From: a virus
Strand: one strand, 5' to 3'
IMG/VR virus record: IMGVR_UViG_3300008952_003220
Span: 1-64,000 of that record
Length of the DNA: 64,000 nt
Below are positions 34,048-40,797 of this stretch, one piece after another; the first letter of the stretch is position 1; each line of letters opens with the position of its first letter. The notes beneath the pieces were generated by a model. It ran no database searches. It had not been told where the DNA came from and saw nothing but the letters and a program-made list of their open reading frames with translations. Both the position numbers and the translations under genes were made by a program.

Positions 34048-34707
34048 CTAGCTATTAAACTTCCGCAGCCTAGCAACACCGTCAGTCACAGTCACATATG
34101 TCTGATGTGTGACCCAGTCACCTGCATTAATATAGGTCTTAATATTTTGATCTTCATCAACCCAGATTAAAGCCTCTGGTATGTGCGTATGACCCATAAT
34201 GAATACATCAATCTTCGGATGATGTCGAAGAATATTGATAATGCTTCTTAGCTTATGCTTTTTAATTTGAATCTCTGTCCACCACGTTGTGAAGTCAAAG
34301 TTGAAAGTGAATTCTAGCATGTTTTGAACTATAGAAAGAAATTTAACAAACACTCTATTTGCAAGAGCTCCTTTTTCATATATGTCACCATGCTCAACTC
34401 TAAACTTTCTGTTGCCTTCCTCGAAGTCATATCTTTTCACGAATGTGACATTAAAGAATGTCTTTCCGATAACATTGACTAAGCTTTCATCGTGATTTCC
34501 TACGACGTATATTATTCTTTTATTGTAGTCTATTGCCTCTATGATTTCCATACATCGTTCTGTAAATACTGGTATCTTAATAAAGTCAATAATGTCACCA
34601 GCTAAAATCAGCTGATCGTAGTCTTCGGATTTAAGAAAGCTGAGAAGAGAATTAGACTTATAGAACTTTGTTCCAATATGAGTGTCTGATATGATTACTC
34701 TCTTCAT
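34048..34707 (-). CDS. Calcineurin-like metallophosphoesterase
   Basis: The 219-residue protein carries all metallophosphoesterase motifs: ISDTHIG (residues 6-12), LAGDIIDF (about 35-42), VVGNHDES (about 67-74), VEHGDIY and IMGHTHIPE. Spacing resembles the LpxH/UDP-diacylglucosamine hydrolase-like branch, but a phage enzyme could act on nucleotides or cyclic nucleotides instead. It is one of only three minus-strand genes and ends 20 bases from a convergent + gene. No clear RBS precedes its ATG. Confidence 0.8.
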   Translation of the reverse strand: MKRVIISDTHIGTKFYKSNSLLSFLKSEDYDQLILAGDIIDFIKIPVFTERCMEIIEAIDYNKRIIYVVGNHDESLVNVIGKTFFNVTFVKRYDFEEGNRKFRVEHGDIYEKGALANRVFVKFLSIVQNMLEFTFNFDFTTWWTEIQIKKHKLRSIINILRHHPKIDVFIMGHTHIPEALIWVDEDQNIKTYINAGDWVTHQTYVTVTDGVARLRKFNS

Positions 34708-34735
34708 GTTTTAGATATGCCCTAAGAATATTTAT

Positions 34736-34741
34736 ATTATA
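34736..34741 (-). promoter_or_regulatory. Candidate -10 element for the phosphoesterase gene
   Basis: ATTATA at 34736-34741 is TATAAT on the minus strand, about 30 bases upstream of the phosphoesterase ATG in the 187-base divergent gap. A -35 match is poor. The consensus -10 and the need for a promoter here support it. Confidence 0.4.
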
Positions 34742-34766
34742 CACCAGGCGCATTGAATTAAAAACA

Positions 34767-34797
34767 TTAATACAGTTTTAGATTTGATGTTTATAAT
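34767..34797 (+). promoter_or_regulatory. Candidate promoter for the dUTPase operon
   Basis: TATAAT at 34792-34797 lies about 100 bases before the gene at 34895 in the divergent gap. TTAATACAG at 34767-34775 precedes it by 16 bases; the same nonamer precedes another TATAAT at 37350 by 15 bases, so it may be a shared upstream element. A perfect 18-base palindrome follows at 34805-34822. Confidence 0.45.
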
Positions 34798-34804
34798 CAA
34801 AAAG

Positions 34805-34822
34805 TCAATTCAATTGAATTGA
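34805..34822. repeat. Perfect 18-base palindrome, possible operator
   Basis: TCAATTCAATTGAATTGA reads identically on both strands. It lies just downstream of a candidate -10 (34792-34797) in the divergent gap between phosphoesterase and the dUTPase operon, the position of an operator. Because it is AT-rich, chance occurrence is possible. Confidence 0.4.
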
Positions 34823-34894
34823 AAAAGCTAGATAGAAATAAGAGATAGAAGAATTATATTTTTGTCTAGTGAGTTCAAAAAATAGGGAGAAACA

Positions 34895-35158
34895 ATGAAC
34901 GAATATAGACTTTCTGATGAAGTGATTGCACAGATCGCCAAGATTATCCAGGTTGCAATCTTGACAGGCACAGACGTCGTTGATAATCTTAGAATGATGA
35001 GAGTTACAAACTCAAGTGATGAAGAAAGCGTCCTTACACTTACAGACGGGTACAAAGACATGAGTGAAAGCCAGATAGCTGATTTGCTTGAAAAGGCTTC
35101 TCAAGCCTCTGAAATGACTATGGCAGACGCGCTTGAGATCGAGGGAGATCTAAATTGA
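34895..35158 (+). CDS. Conserved small phage protein, unknown function
   Basis: The 87-residue acidic, helical protein starts with NEYRLSDEVIAQIAKIIQVA and ILTGTDVVDNLRMMRV, a pattern I have seen repeatedly in marine myophages without known function. GGGAG precedes the ATG. Its stop codon overlaps the TTG start of the dUTPase gene, so the two are coupled. Confidence 0.6.
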   Translation: MNEYRLSDEVIAQIAKIIQVAILTGTDVVDNLRMMRVTNSSDEESVLTLTDGYKDMSESQIADLLEKASQASEMTMADALEIEGDLN

Positions 35159-35532
35159 ATGACGACAGGCTTCGAGTCATGTTTGATCTAAGAGAGAGGT
35201 TTATGCTATCGCTTAAGGAGAAGTTCCCCGACGCTTACCCAGCTTGGCCGCTTGACCTAAGTAAGAAAAGTGATCAACAGCTTTGTAGAGATATGGCACT
35301 AAGAGGAGTTGAAGAGATGTTTGAAGCATTACAGCACCTTAAGAACTGGAAGCCTCATCGACAGACAGAAGTTAGTGAGTTTGATCATGATGCTTTTTTA
35401 GAAGAGGTAGTCGATGCATTTAATTACTTTTTTTCTTTGATCATTTTATCAGGAAGCTCAGCAGATGACCTATATAATTCTTATATAAAGAAGGACTTCA
35501 TTATACATGAGCGCCTCGATAAAGGATACTAG
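35155..35532 (+). CDS. Dimeric dUTPase-like protein
   Basis: The 125-residue protein starts at TTG overlapping the upstream TGA. It has the all-alpha dUTPase/MazG-like metal pattern: LRGVEEMFEALQHLKNWKPH (Glu pair, residues about 47-66) and DAFLEEVVDAFNYFFSLIIL (Glu and Asp, about 80-99). Enzymes of this type hydrolyse dUTP to dUMP, keeping uracil out of DNA and supplying thymidylate synthesis. The deoxynucleotidase fusion and ThyX follow closely. Confidence 0.75.
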   Translation: MNDDRLRVMFDLRERFMLSLKEKFPDAYPAWPLDLSKKSDQQLCRDMALRGVEEMFEALQHLKNWKPHRQTEVSEFDHDAFLEEVVDAFNYFFSLIILSGSSADDLYNSYIKKDFIIHERLDKGY

Positions 35533-35830
35533 CTTTGCAAAGATAAAGCTAGAAACATGCCATCAAGACCCTATCTGTTTTTCTTCCCCCAAAGAGCTTA
35601 AAAAAATATTAAGTGAAACTAATGAAAAAATACATACCGGTGTGATAGAATTTACATGTAATGAGGGGTCTAGGCCTCTTGTTGATGAACGTGGATATAC
35701 ACAAATGTCTTCTTTGGTCTTTGATCAGACGCATTCAGATGCTATTATATCCGCTTTTAAAGATGTTTTTCTGAGGGGGAAAAATGAAAACCAATCTATC
35801 GAGCCTGTTTCAGACACAAAAGCAGTTTAA
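35507..35830 (+). CDS. Hypothetical protein
   Basis: The 107-residue protein overlaps the dUTPase gene by 26 bases and the next gene by 47 bases. It is mixed alpha/beta with two cysteines near residue 20 and no recognised motif. The large overlap at its end, where the next gene has its own GAGGGGG ribosome site, suggests its C-terminus is unconstrained or coupling is used. Function unknown. Confidence 0.5.
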   Translation: MSASIKDTSFAKIKLETCHQDPICFSSPKELKKILSETNEKIHTGVIEFTCNEGSRPLVDERGYTQMSSLVFDQTHSDAIISAFKDVFLRGKNENQSIEPVSDTKAV

Positions 35831-36731
35831 TGATCTATTTTTCAATAGAGATAACTTAAGTCAAATTGAAAAAGAGGAGATTACTAAGTCGCTATCTTTG
35901 GCATTGCACTCTGAGATATCTTCAATGATATCTGGAATTAACTTTAAGGATCATAAGTGCAGCCGAATCGAGATAGACGTCAATAAGATTCTTTACGAGT
36001 CGGTCGATGCATTCAGATATATCATAGCAATTATGAACCTTTGGGGAATATCTCATGATCAATTTACTGATGCATTTGATGATAAGGATCTCTACCTCAA
36101 GACCTGTCACAAGATAGAAAGAAATACCTGGGACGGTCGACCTGTCTTGATAGTCGACATGGATGATGTCATCGTTGGATTTAGAGATGGATTTATTGGA
36201 TGGCTTCGAGATAGATACGCTGTTCATGTGGATCCAGAATGTCCAGAGTACTATACTACCACCGCAGTGAAGGAAAAGGGTCTTAATCCGGAGTCAGTTT
36301 TCTTTAGCTTTATTTCTGAAAGAAAACTTCGAGATCTAGAGCCGATCGGAAACATGATTCAAATTTTAAATAAGCTTCACGATTTAGGATACTGGATTCA
36401 GCTGCTTACAGCTCGACCTGAGGAGAATCTTCTCTGTTGTTATGATACATACAGATGGCTTGAGTCATCTGGCCTAAAGTATGATAGGCTTAACTTTAGC
36501 GGAGAAAAATATCGATGGCTTGCTCAGTCAGAATATTATGATACTGGGTCAATCGTTTGTGCCATTGATGATTCGCCTAAGCACTCTGCAGAGTATGCCA
36601 AGCATGGTATCAACGTTATCTCCCCTTTGACATCTTATAATAGAGAGCTTGAAACTGTTGATAGGGTCAGGTTTTATGCTGATGATTCAGATGTTTTAGA
36701 GATGATAAGGGAATTATCAAAAAACGTGTAG
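35784..36731 (+). CDS. Fusion: dUTPase/MazG-like domain plus 5'(3')-deoxyribonucleotidase
   Basis: Residues 1-110 resemble the all-alpha NTP pyrophosphohydrolase fold (LALHSEISSMISGINF, then KILYESVDAFRYIIAIMNLW, with paired acidic residues). From about residue 118 follows a HAD nucleotidase: VLIVDMDDVIVGFRDGF (nucleophile Asp at about 124), LLTARPEEN and IDDSPKHSAEYAKHG. The fused protein could take a dNTP to the dNMP and then to the nucleoside. It lies between dUTPase and ThyX, so a pyrimidine pool role is likely. The fusion is unusual. Confidence 0.75.
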   Translation: MKTNLSSLFQTQKQFNDLFFNRDNLSQIEKEEITKSLSLALHSEISSMISGINFKDHKCSRIEIDVNKILYESVDAFRYIIAIMNLWGISHDQFTDAFDDKDLYLKTCHKIERNTWDGRPVLIVDMDDVIVGFRDGFIGWLRDRYAVHVDPECPEYYTTTAVKEKGLNPESVFFSFISERKLRDLEPIGNMIQILNKLHDLGYWIQLLTARPEENLLCCYDTYRWLESSGLKYDRLNFSGEKYRWLAQSEYYDTGSIVCAIDDSPKHSAEYAKHGINVISPLTSYNRELETVDRVRFYADDSDVLEMIRELSKNV

Positions 36732-36746
36732 CTTTGGCTTATGTTT

Positions 36747-36754
36747 GGTATAAT
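36747..36754 (+). promoter_or_regulatory. Extended -10 promoter for exported protein gene
   Basis: TGGTATAATG contains a consensus extended -10 (TGnTATAAT) ending at 36754, 41 bases before the ATG at 36796. The gap after the nucleotidase gene is otherwise empty. The same TATAATGTAG string appears at 46539-46548. Confidence 0.55.
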
Positions 36755-36795
36755 GTAGTTGTGGAAATTATTTCACTTTTTAGGAGAATATAGTA

Positions 36796-37266
36796 ATGCG
36801 TAAATTGTTTTTTGGTAGTCTTGTTCTATCTTTTCTTGTTGCAGGGTCATCTTTTGCAGACAGCCCGACAGCACCTACAGAAAAAAAGACAGTAGTTTCT
36901 GAAAAGTCGACAGAGCTGCCTTCAACTCGACTAGATCGTTCAGAGTTTACAATGTGTCGATCTGAAATCGAAAATGAATCGACAAAGTTTTATAATATTG
37001 GCAGCATGTGTGCTGATGGCCTTTTCGCTCTGATGGAGGGGCGGGGCTGTGAGAATATCGTTCACGAAACTGCAGCCGGTGGATGGACATATCACTACTG
37101 CGCAGAGGCGGATACATGCGACCGTCTACACAACAGCGTGTTTGTAGTTGCTTCTGTTGATCTTAACATTCCAGAAATTTTCCCTGTAGAAGATTATGAA
37201 ATGTGGTGTATGGATAACAATTATGCAATTCTTCGTCAGCCCATTGAGAGTGATCTTGAAGAATAG
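36796..37266 (+). CDS. Exported cysteine-rich protein, unknown function
   Basis: The 156-residue protein has a clear Sec signal peptide (MRKLFFGSLVLSFLVAGSSF then A-D cleavage region, residues 1-22). The mature region has seven cysteines (TMCRSE, SMCADG, RGCENI, HYCAEA, DTCDRL and WCMDNN among them), pointing to a disulfide-bonded periplasmic or secreted protein. It has its own promoter and terminator. It could modify the host envelope or exclude other phages, but no family is recognised. Confidence 0.65.
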   Translation: MRKLFFGSLVLSFLVAGSSFADSPTAPTEKKTVVSEKSTELPSTRLDRSEFTMCRSEIENESTKFYNIGSMCADGLFALMEGRGCENIVHETAAGGWTYHYCAEADTCDRLHNSVFVVASVDLNIPEIFPVEDYEMWCMDNNYAILRQPIESDLEE

Positions 37267-37291
37267 ATACATTTTATAAAACCTAATAATT

Positions 37292-37317
37292 GAGCTGGCT
37301 TTGCCAGCTCTTTTTTT
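37292..37317 (+). terminator. Rho-independent terminator
   Basis: GAGCTGGC (37292-37299) pairs with GCCAGCTC (37303-37310) around a TTT loop, followed by seven T. It ends transcription of the exported-protein gene 25 bases after its stop codon. Confidence 0.93.
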
Positions 37318-37324
37318 ATTTATC

Positions 37325-37355
37325 TTTAATACAGATTCGATGTCTTTGTTATAAT
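37325..37355 (+). promoter_or_regulatory. Candidate promoter for thyX operon
   Basis: TATAAT at 37350-37355 lies 25 bases before the thyX ATG, directly after a terminator. TTAATACAG starts 25 bases before it, the same nonamer seen upstream of the TATAAT at 34792. No classical -35 is visible. Confidence 0.5.
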
Positions 37356-37380
37356 ATTTTATTACCACATGAGGAGAAAA

Positions 37381-38355
37381 ATGCCCCAAAATAAAAATCT
37401 AGAACCCGTTAATCTTCCAATGACACTAAGATTTGATGAGGAGCCTACTACAGAGTTTCTTAATGATCTAGATGCCTTAACCATTGAGCTAGTAGATCAT
37501 CCTACAGCTGAGCAGATGAGAGACGTTGCTTGGAGGTACGTGAAGGCAACCTGGGCAGATGACCCAGACTTTACAAATCCATCAGGTGTATCACAGGAGG
37601 ACCTAAGTGAAAATCTTGAGGACGTTCTTTGTTTTCGAGCCTTACCGACCCCGATGGAGATTTTTAGCTTTACATTTAAGTTTGCAGGAATTGATCTCCA
37701 GACAGTGACTCATCTTATTCGTCACCGAGCAGGCTCGTGGGCAGCACAGTGCACAGGGGACAGGTTTCTTCATCACGAGCCCTGTCTCGTTCCAAGCGCT
37801 GTCGAGAACAGTCCAGACCTTTATCGTCGATGGAAGCGTCATGTAGAGGATGCTAAGCAGCTTTACGCAGACATGGTTGATACCCGTCAGATCTCAATGA
37901 TGGATGCAAGAACCATTCTTCCCAAGTGTCTCTCAACATTCTACTACGGTCGCTTCAATCTCAAGGACATCATCGGCTTTGTCAAGCAGCGCTCAGACAA
38001 GCAGATCCAACCTTCAGTTGATAATCTTATTGCTGCTAAGATGGCTGCAGAGATTATCAAGGTTCTTCCTGAGGCAAGTGCTGTAATTGGAACAAGGACA
38101 CTCACAAGCCCGGCATGGCACTATATCAAGAATGTTCGTGCTGGAACCGGAACTAATCTTTACTGGCCAGATGATGACAGTGATGAGCACATTGAATATC
38201 ATCCAAATGATACAATCTATCAGGCTCATCGATATGATCTAAATGGAACAAATCCATCTGATGATGAGGCTGATGGAAACACTAAGTTTAGACAGATGTG
38301 GAACAGTCTAATAGAAGAAATCTCTATACTTGAAGCGATGTACAGGGATTCTTAA
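37381..38355 (+). CDS. thyX: Divergent flavin-dependent thymidylate synthase (ThyX-like)
   Basis: The start at ATG 37381 follows GAGGAG with good spacing; an in-frame ATG at 37369 overlaps that site. The 324-residue protein carries the ThyX signature in altered form: RHRAGSWAAQC at 37720-37752 (RHR plus seven residues, then Cys124 where the family has Ser), followed by TGDRF instead of the usual ARY. SMMDARTILPKCLSTFYYGR matches the ThyX region around the dUMP site. ThyX methylates dUMP using FAD, NADPH and methylenetetrahydrofolate. The changed motif raises the chance of a different nucleotide product. Confidence 0.78.
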   Translation: MPQNKNLEPVNLPMTLRFDEEPTTEFLNDLDALTIELVDHPTAEQMRDVAWRYVKATWADDPDFTNPSGVSQEDLSENLEDVLCFRALPTPMEIFSFTFKFAGIDLQTVTHLIRHRAGSWAAQCTGDRFLHHEPCLVPSAVENSPDLYRRWKRHVEDAKQLYADMVDTRQISMMDARTILPKCLSTFYYGRFNLKDIIGFVKQRSDKQIQPSVDNLIAAKMAAEIIKVLPEASAVIGTRTLTSPAWHYIKNVRAGTGTNLYWPDDDSDEHIEYHPNDTIYQAHRYDLNGTNPSDDEADGNTKFRQMWNSLIEEISILEAMYRDS

Positions 38356-38356
38356 A

Positions 38357-39160
38357 TTGAATCAAGACAACTTCCAGATCGGGAGCTGGCTCCGTGTTAA
38401 GGACGGAAGTGTTCTTACAAAGACGCTTCCCAGTGTCTTAGATTGCTTTTGTGAAAAACATCCCATGACGAGTGGTCCAGTAATAGATAGATTTGAAGAG
38501 GGAGAAGTTAGAAATATTGCCTTGTTTGGTCTTCCGGGATCTGGAACAACAGTCGTCTTACAAGTCGTTAATCACCTTGCTCCTAACAGAGCTGTAAGAT
38601 CTCATGAGTTCAAAGACACATGTCCTATGATTTTTAAGTTTAATAAAATATTTTATACAATTAGAAATCCATTTGATGTTTTTTCTTCTATGGCGAGAAG
38701 ATTTGTAGAAAACGATCCCTTAGTTGACTTTGATCGAGCAATGAAAGACTCACTTAGATTTATGAGATTTAATAAATATATTACCTCTATGAAAGGAATT
38801 ATAGATACACCTGATGTTGAAGTTTGCTTTTTAAGATACGAAGACTATTTTGACAATGAAGCAAAAAGGATAGAGGCCTTATCTAATTTTTTAAATCTTG
38901 ATTTAGACAATAATGAGATCTTAGAGATTGCCAGATTTTTTTCTGTAAACGAAAATATTAAAAGAGTGGAAAAAATATTTGGCAATCTAAATAGCACGGG
39001 TCCCAGACTTAAAGACAAAGAAAGTCAATTAAATTCAAATCACATAGGTCCATCAAGAGGCGCACCGGGTTCAGGGCAGAATCTAAGCAAAGAGATTCGA
39101 TCCATGATTTATGCAAAGCACCGGTGGTACTTTGATACCTTTAACTATGAAAATTTATAA
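38357..39160 (+). CDS. Sulfotransferase-like protein (first copy)
   Basis: The frame could start at TTG 38330, but TTG 38357 just after the thyX stop, with AGGGA upstream, fits better and gives 267 residues. It has the PAPS-binding loop NIALFGLPGSGTTVVLQVVN and the 3'-phosphate segment YTIRNPFDVFSSMARRF, as in sulfotransferases, plus FLRYEDYF and the late GPSRGAPGSG. Such enzymes move sulfate from PAPS to sugars or small molecules. The acceptor is unknown. A second related gene lies at 50539. Confidence 0.7.
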   Translation: MNQDNFQIGSWLRVKDGSVLTKTLPSVLDCFCEKHPMTSGPVIDRFEEGEVRNIALFGLPGSGTTVVLQVVNHLAPNRAVRSHEFKDTCPMIFKFNKIFYTIRNPFDVFSSMARRFVENDPLVDFDRAMKDSLRFMRFNKYITSMKGIIDTPDVEVCFLRYEDYFDNEAKRIEALSNFLNLDLDNNEILEIARFFSVNENIKRVEKIFGNLNSTGPRLKDKESQLNSNHIGPSRGAPGSGQNLSKEIRSMIYAKHRWYFDTFNYENL

Positions 39161-39207
39161 TACACATATCTTAAAGATGATATGATTTTTTGAAAAGGAG
39201 AACTTAG

Positions 39208-39660
39208 ATGTTTAAGAAAAAAATATACCTTGCAGCGGGCTGGTTTAACCCAATTCAAGCTCTAGAGTTAACTCAGCTTGAAGAGGTTTGTGACAATAGA
39301 GACTGGATTGATCTTGCTAGTCCGAGGCGAATTTTTGTTTGTCCGCCAAATGCTCCAAAGCACGTTCAAGATGAAACGTTTGACGGAAACTTGCATCACA
39401 TTGAGACAGCAGATTTTCTTATTGTCAATACACGTGATAAAGATATTGGGACGATCTGGGAAGCAGGATATGCTTTTGCAAACAAGGTTCCGATCGTCTA
39501 TTTTTGCAATGGCCTTCCTGAAGGTGCTAAGTTTAATCTAATGCTTGCGAGAAGCGGTGTCAAGGTTTGCACTTCTTTTGAGCAGCTTGAAGATTATCTG
39601 GATCGATGTTTTGCTGATGGTGATCTTATCTGTGAGCCATACGACCAAGAAATTGAATAA
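39208..39660 (+). CDS. Nucleoside 2-deoxyribosyltransferase-like protein
   Basis: The 150-residue protein matches this family: IYLAAGWFNPIQALELTQLE, SPRRIFVCPPNA, TFDGNLHHIETADFLIVNTR, then GTIWEAGYAFANKVPIVYFC with the catalytic Glu in WEAGYA. Family members exchange or hydrolyse the base on deoxynucleosides or deoxynucleotides, for salvage or for making modified nucleotides. AAAGGAG precedes the ATG. It belongs to the nucleotide-metabolism cluster. Confidence 0.78.
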   Translation: MFKKKIYLAAGWFNPIQALELTQLEEVCDNRDWIDLASPRRIFVCPPNAPKHVQDETFDGNLHHIETADFLIVNTRDKDIGTIWEAGYAFANKVPIVYFCNGLPEGAKFNLMLARSGVKVCTSFEQLEDYLDRCFADGDLICEPYDQEIE

Positions 39661-39673
39661 ATTATAAAGATTT

Positions 39674-39679
39674 TATAAT
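39674..39679 (+). promoter_or_regulatory. Candidate -10 element before dnaJ
   Basis: TATAAT at 39674-39679 lies 11 bases before the dnaJ ATG at 39691. If used, the mRNA would have a leader of only a few bases. No Shine-Dalgarno is visible before this ATG, which fits a leaderless or near-leaderless message. The region is very AT-rich, so chance is possible. Confidence 0.3.
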
Positions 39680-39690
39680 TAATTTTTAGA

Positions 39691-40749
39691 ATGTCTAATG
39701 ATTATTATCATGTTCTAGGGGTCTCAAAAGAGGCGACAGAAAAGGAGATAAAGGCGGCTTATAGAAAGCTAGCTATGAAATATCATCCTGATAAAAATCC
39801 AGACAATCCAAGTGCTGAGTCTAGATTTAAGGAAGTATCTGAAGCATATTCAGTTCTTTCAGATTCAGAAAAAAGATCTAACTATGACAGATTCGGGACA
39901 GCAAGTCCACATCACGGACACGGATTTTCTCATGAAGATATATTTAGCAGATTTTCTGACTTCTTTGGGGGTGATGGGTTTAGTGACTTCTTCGACGGAG
40001 GTCGGAGGCCAGCACATCGAAAGGGGTCAGATCTCCTTATCAGAGTTAGAGTTTCTCTTGATGAAGTCTTGGGTGGTTTAAAGAAAGAGATAAAACTCAA
40101 AAGAAGAGAAAATTGTGAACCCTGCAGCGCACAGGGCTTTAGGTCTGAAAGCGACGTTGCAAGGTGCTCAGATTGTGGTGGCTCCGGAGCTGTAACTCAG
40201 AATATGGGGTTTATGTCTTTTTCCTCAACCTGCGAGAGGTGCAACGGTCGCGGAGTGACAATCAAGAATAGATGCCAGACATGCGGTGGATCTGGAGAGG
40301 TTGTTGAGTCTAGAAGCATAAGCGTCAACATTCCACCCGGTGTGAGTTCAGGCACTAGAATGAAGCTATCTGGGCTAGGCCACCGTGATGCCGGAACAGA
40401 TATTCCAGGTGACGCCTATCTTGAGATTCTTGTTGATTCTCGTCCTGGATTAGAAAGAAAGGGATCAGATGTGCATAGCAAGATTACGATCTCATTTGGT
40501 GAGGCGGCTCTGGGCTGTGAGAAGAAGATAGCGACAGTTGAAGGTGACAGGGTTGTGATAATCAAGCCAGGGCTTCAGCCTGGATCAATGCTGTCTTTAA
40601 GTGGTCAGGGCTTACCTACTGAGATAGGCTCTCCTGTTAGGGGATCTCACATTCTTCACGTTAGTGTTTCTGTACCGTCTCAGCTTGATGCTGAGGAGCA
40701 AGCTCTAATTCAGCGCCTAGAAGAGATTAGAAAGTCTAAAGACGTGTAA
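39691..40749 (+). CDS. dnaJ: DnaJ (Hsp40) chaperone, full length
   Basis: The 352-residue protein has the whole DnaJ layout: J-domain ([26 protein letters not shown], residues 4-68), Gly/Phe region (about 75-110), four zinc-binding CxxC repeats ([32 protein letters not shown]) and the C-terminal substrate-binding domains ([23 protein letters not shown]). The first zinc repeat is slightly degenerate. It should deliver clients to host DnaK. Complete DnaJ genes are uncommon in phages; it may assist virion folding or control host heat-shock proteins. Confidence 0.93.
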   Translation: MSNDYYHVLGVSKEATEKEIKAAYRKLAMKYHPDKNPDNPSAESRFKEVSEAYSVLSDSEKRSNYDRFGTASPHHGHGFSHEDIFSRFSDFFGGDGFSDFFDGGRRPAHRKGSDLLIRVRVSLDEVLGGLKKEIKLKRRENCEPCSAQGFRSESDVARCSDCGGSGAVTQNMGFMSFSSTCERCNGRGVTIKNRCQTCGGSGEVVESRSISVNIPPGVSSGTRMKLSGLGHRDAGTDIPGDAYLEILVDSRPGLERKGSDVHSKITISFGEAALGCEKKIATVEGDRVVIIKPGLQPGSMLSLSGQGLPTEIGSPVRGSHILHVSVSVPSQLDAEEQALIQRLEEIRKSKDV

Positions 40750-40766
40750 ACCTCTCTAATCTGTGT

Positions 40767-40772
40767 TACAAT
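40767..40772 (+). promoter_or_regulatory. Candidate -10 element before dnaE
   Basis: TACAAT at 40767-40772 lies 26 bases before the dnaE ATG in a 48-base gap, and GAAAGGA supplies the ribosome site. No convincing -35 is seen, and read-through from dnaJ is also possible. Confidence 0.3.
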
Positions 40773-40797
40773 TATAGCAACATAAGAAAGGATAAGA

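Noticed and set aside
34708-34894. Possible tRNA or small RNA gene in the largest divergent gap
   Set aside because: No cloverleaf-like arms, no anticodon loop pattern and no CCA end; the gap is better explained by two promoters and a palindrome.
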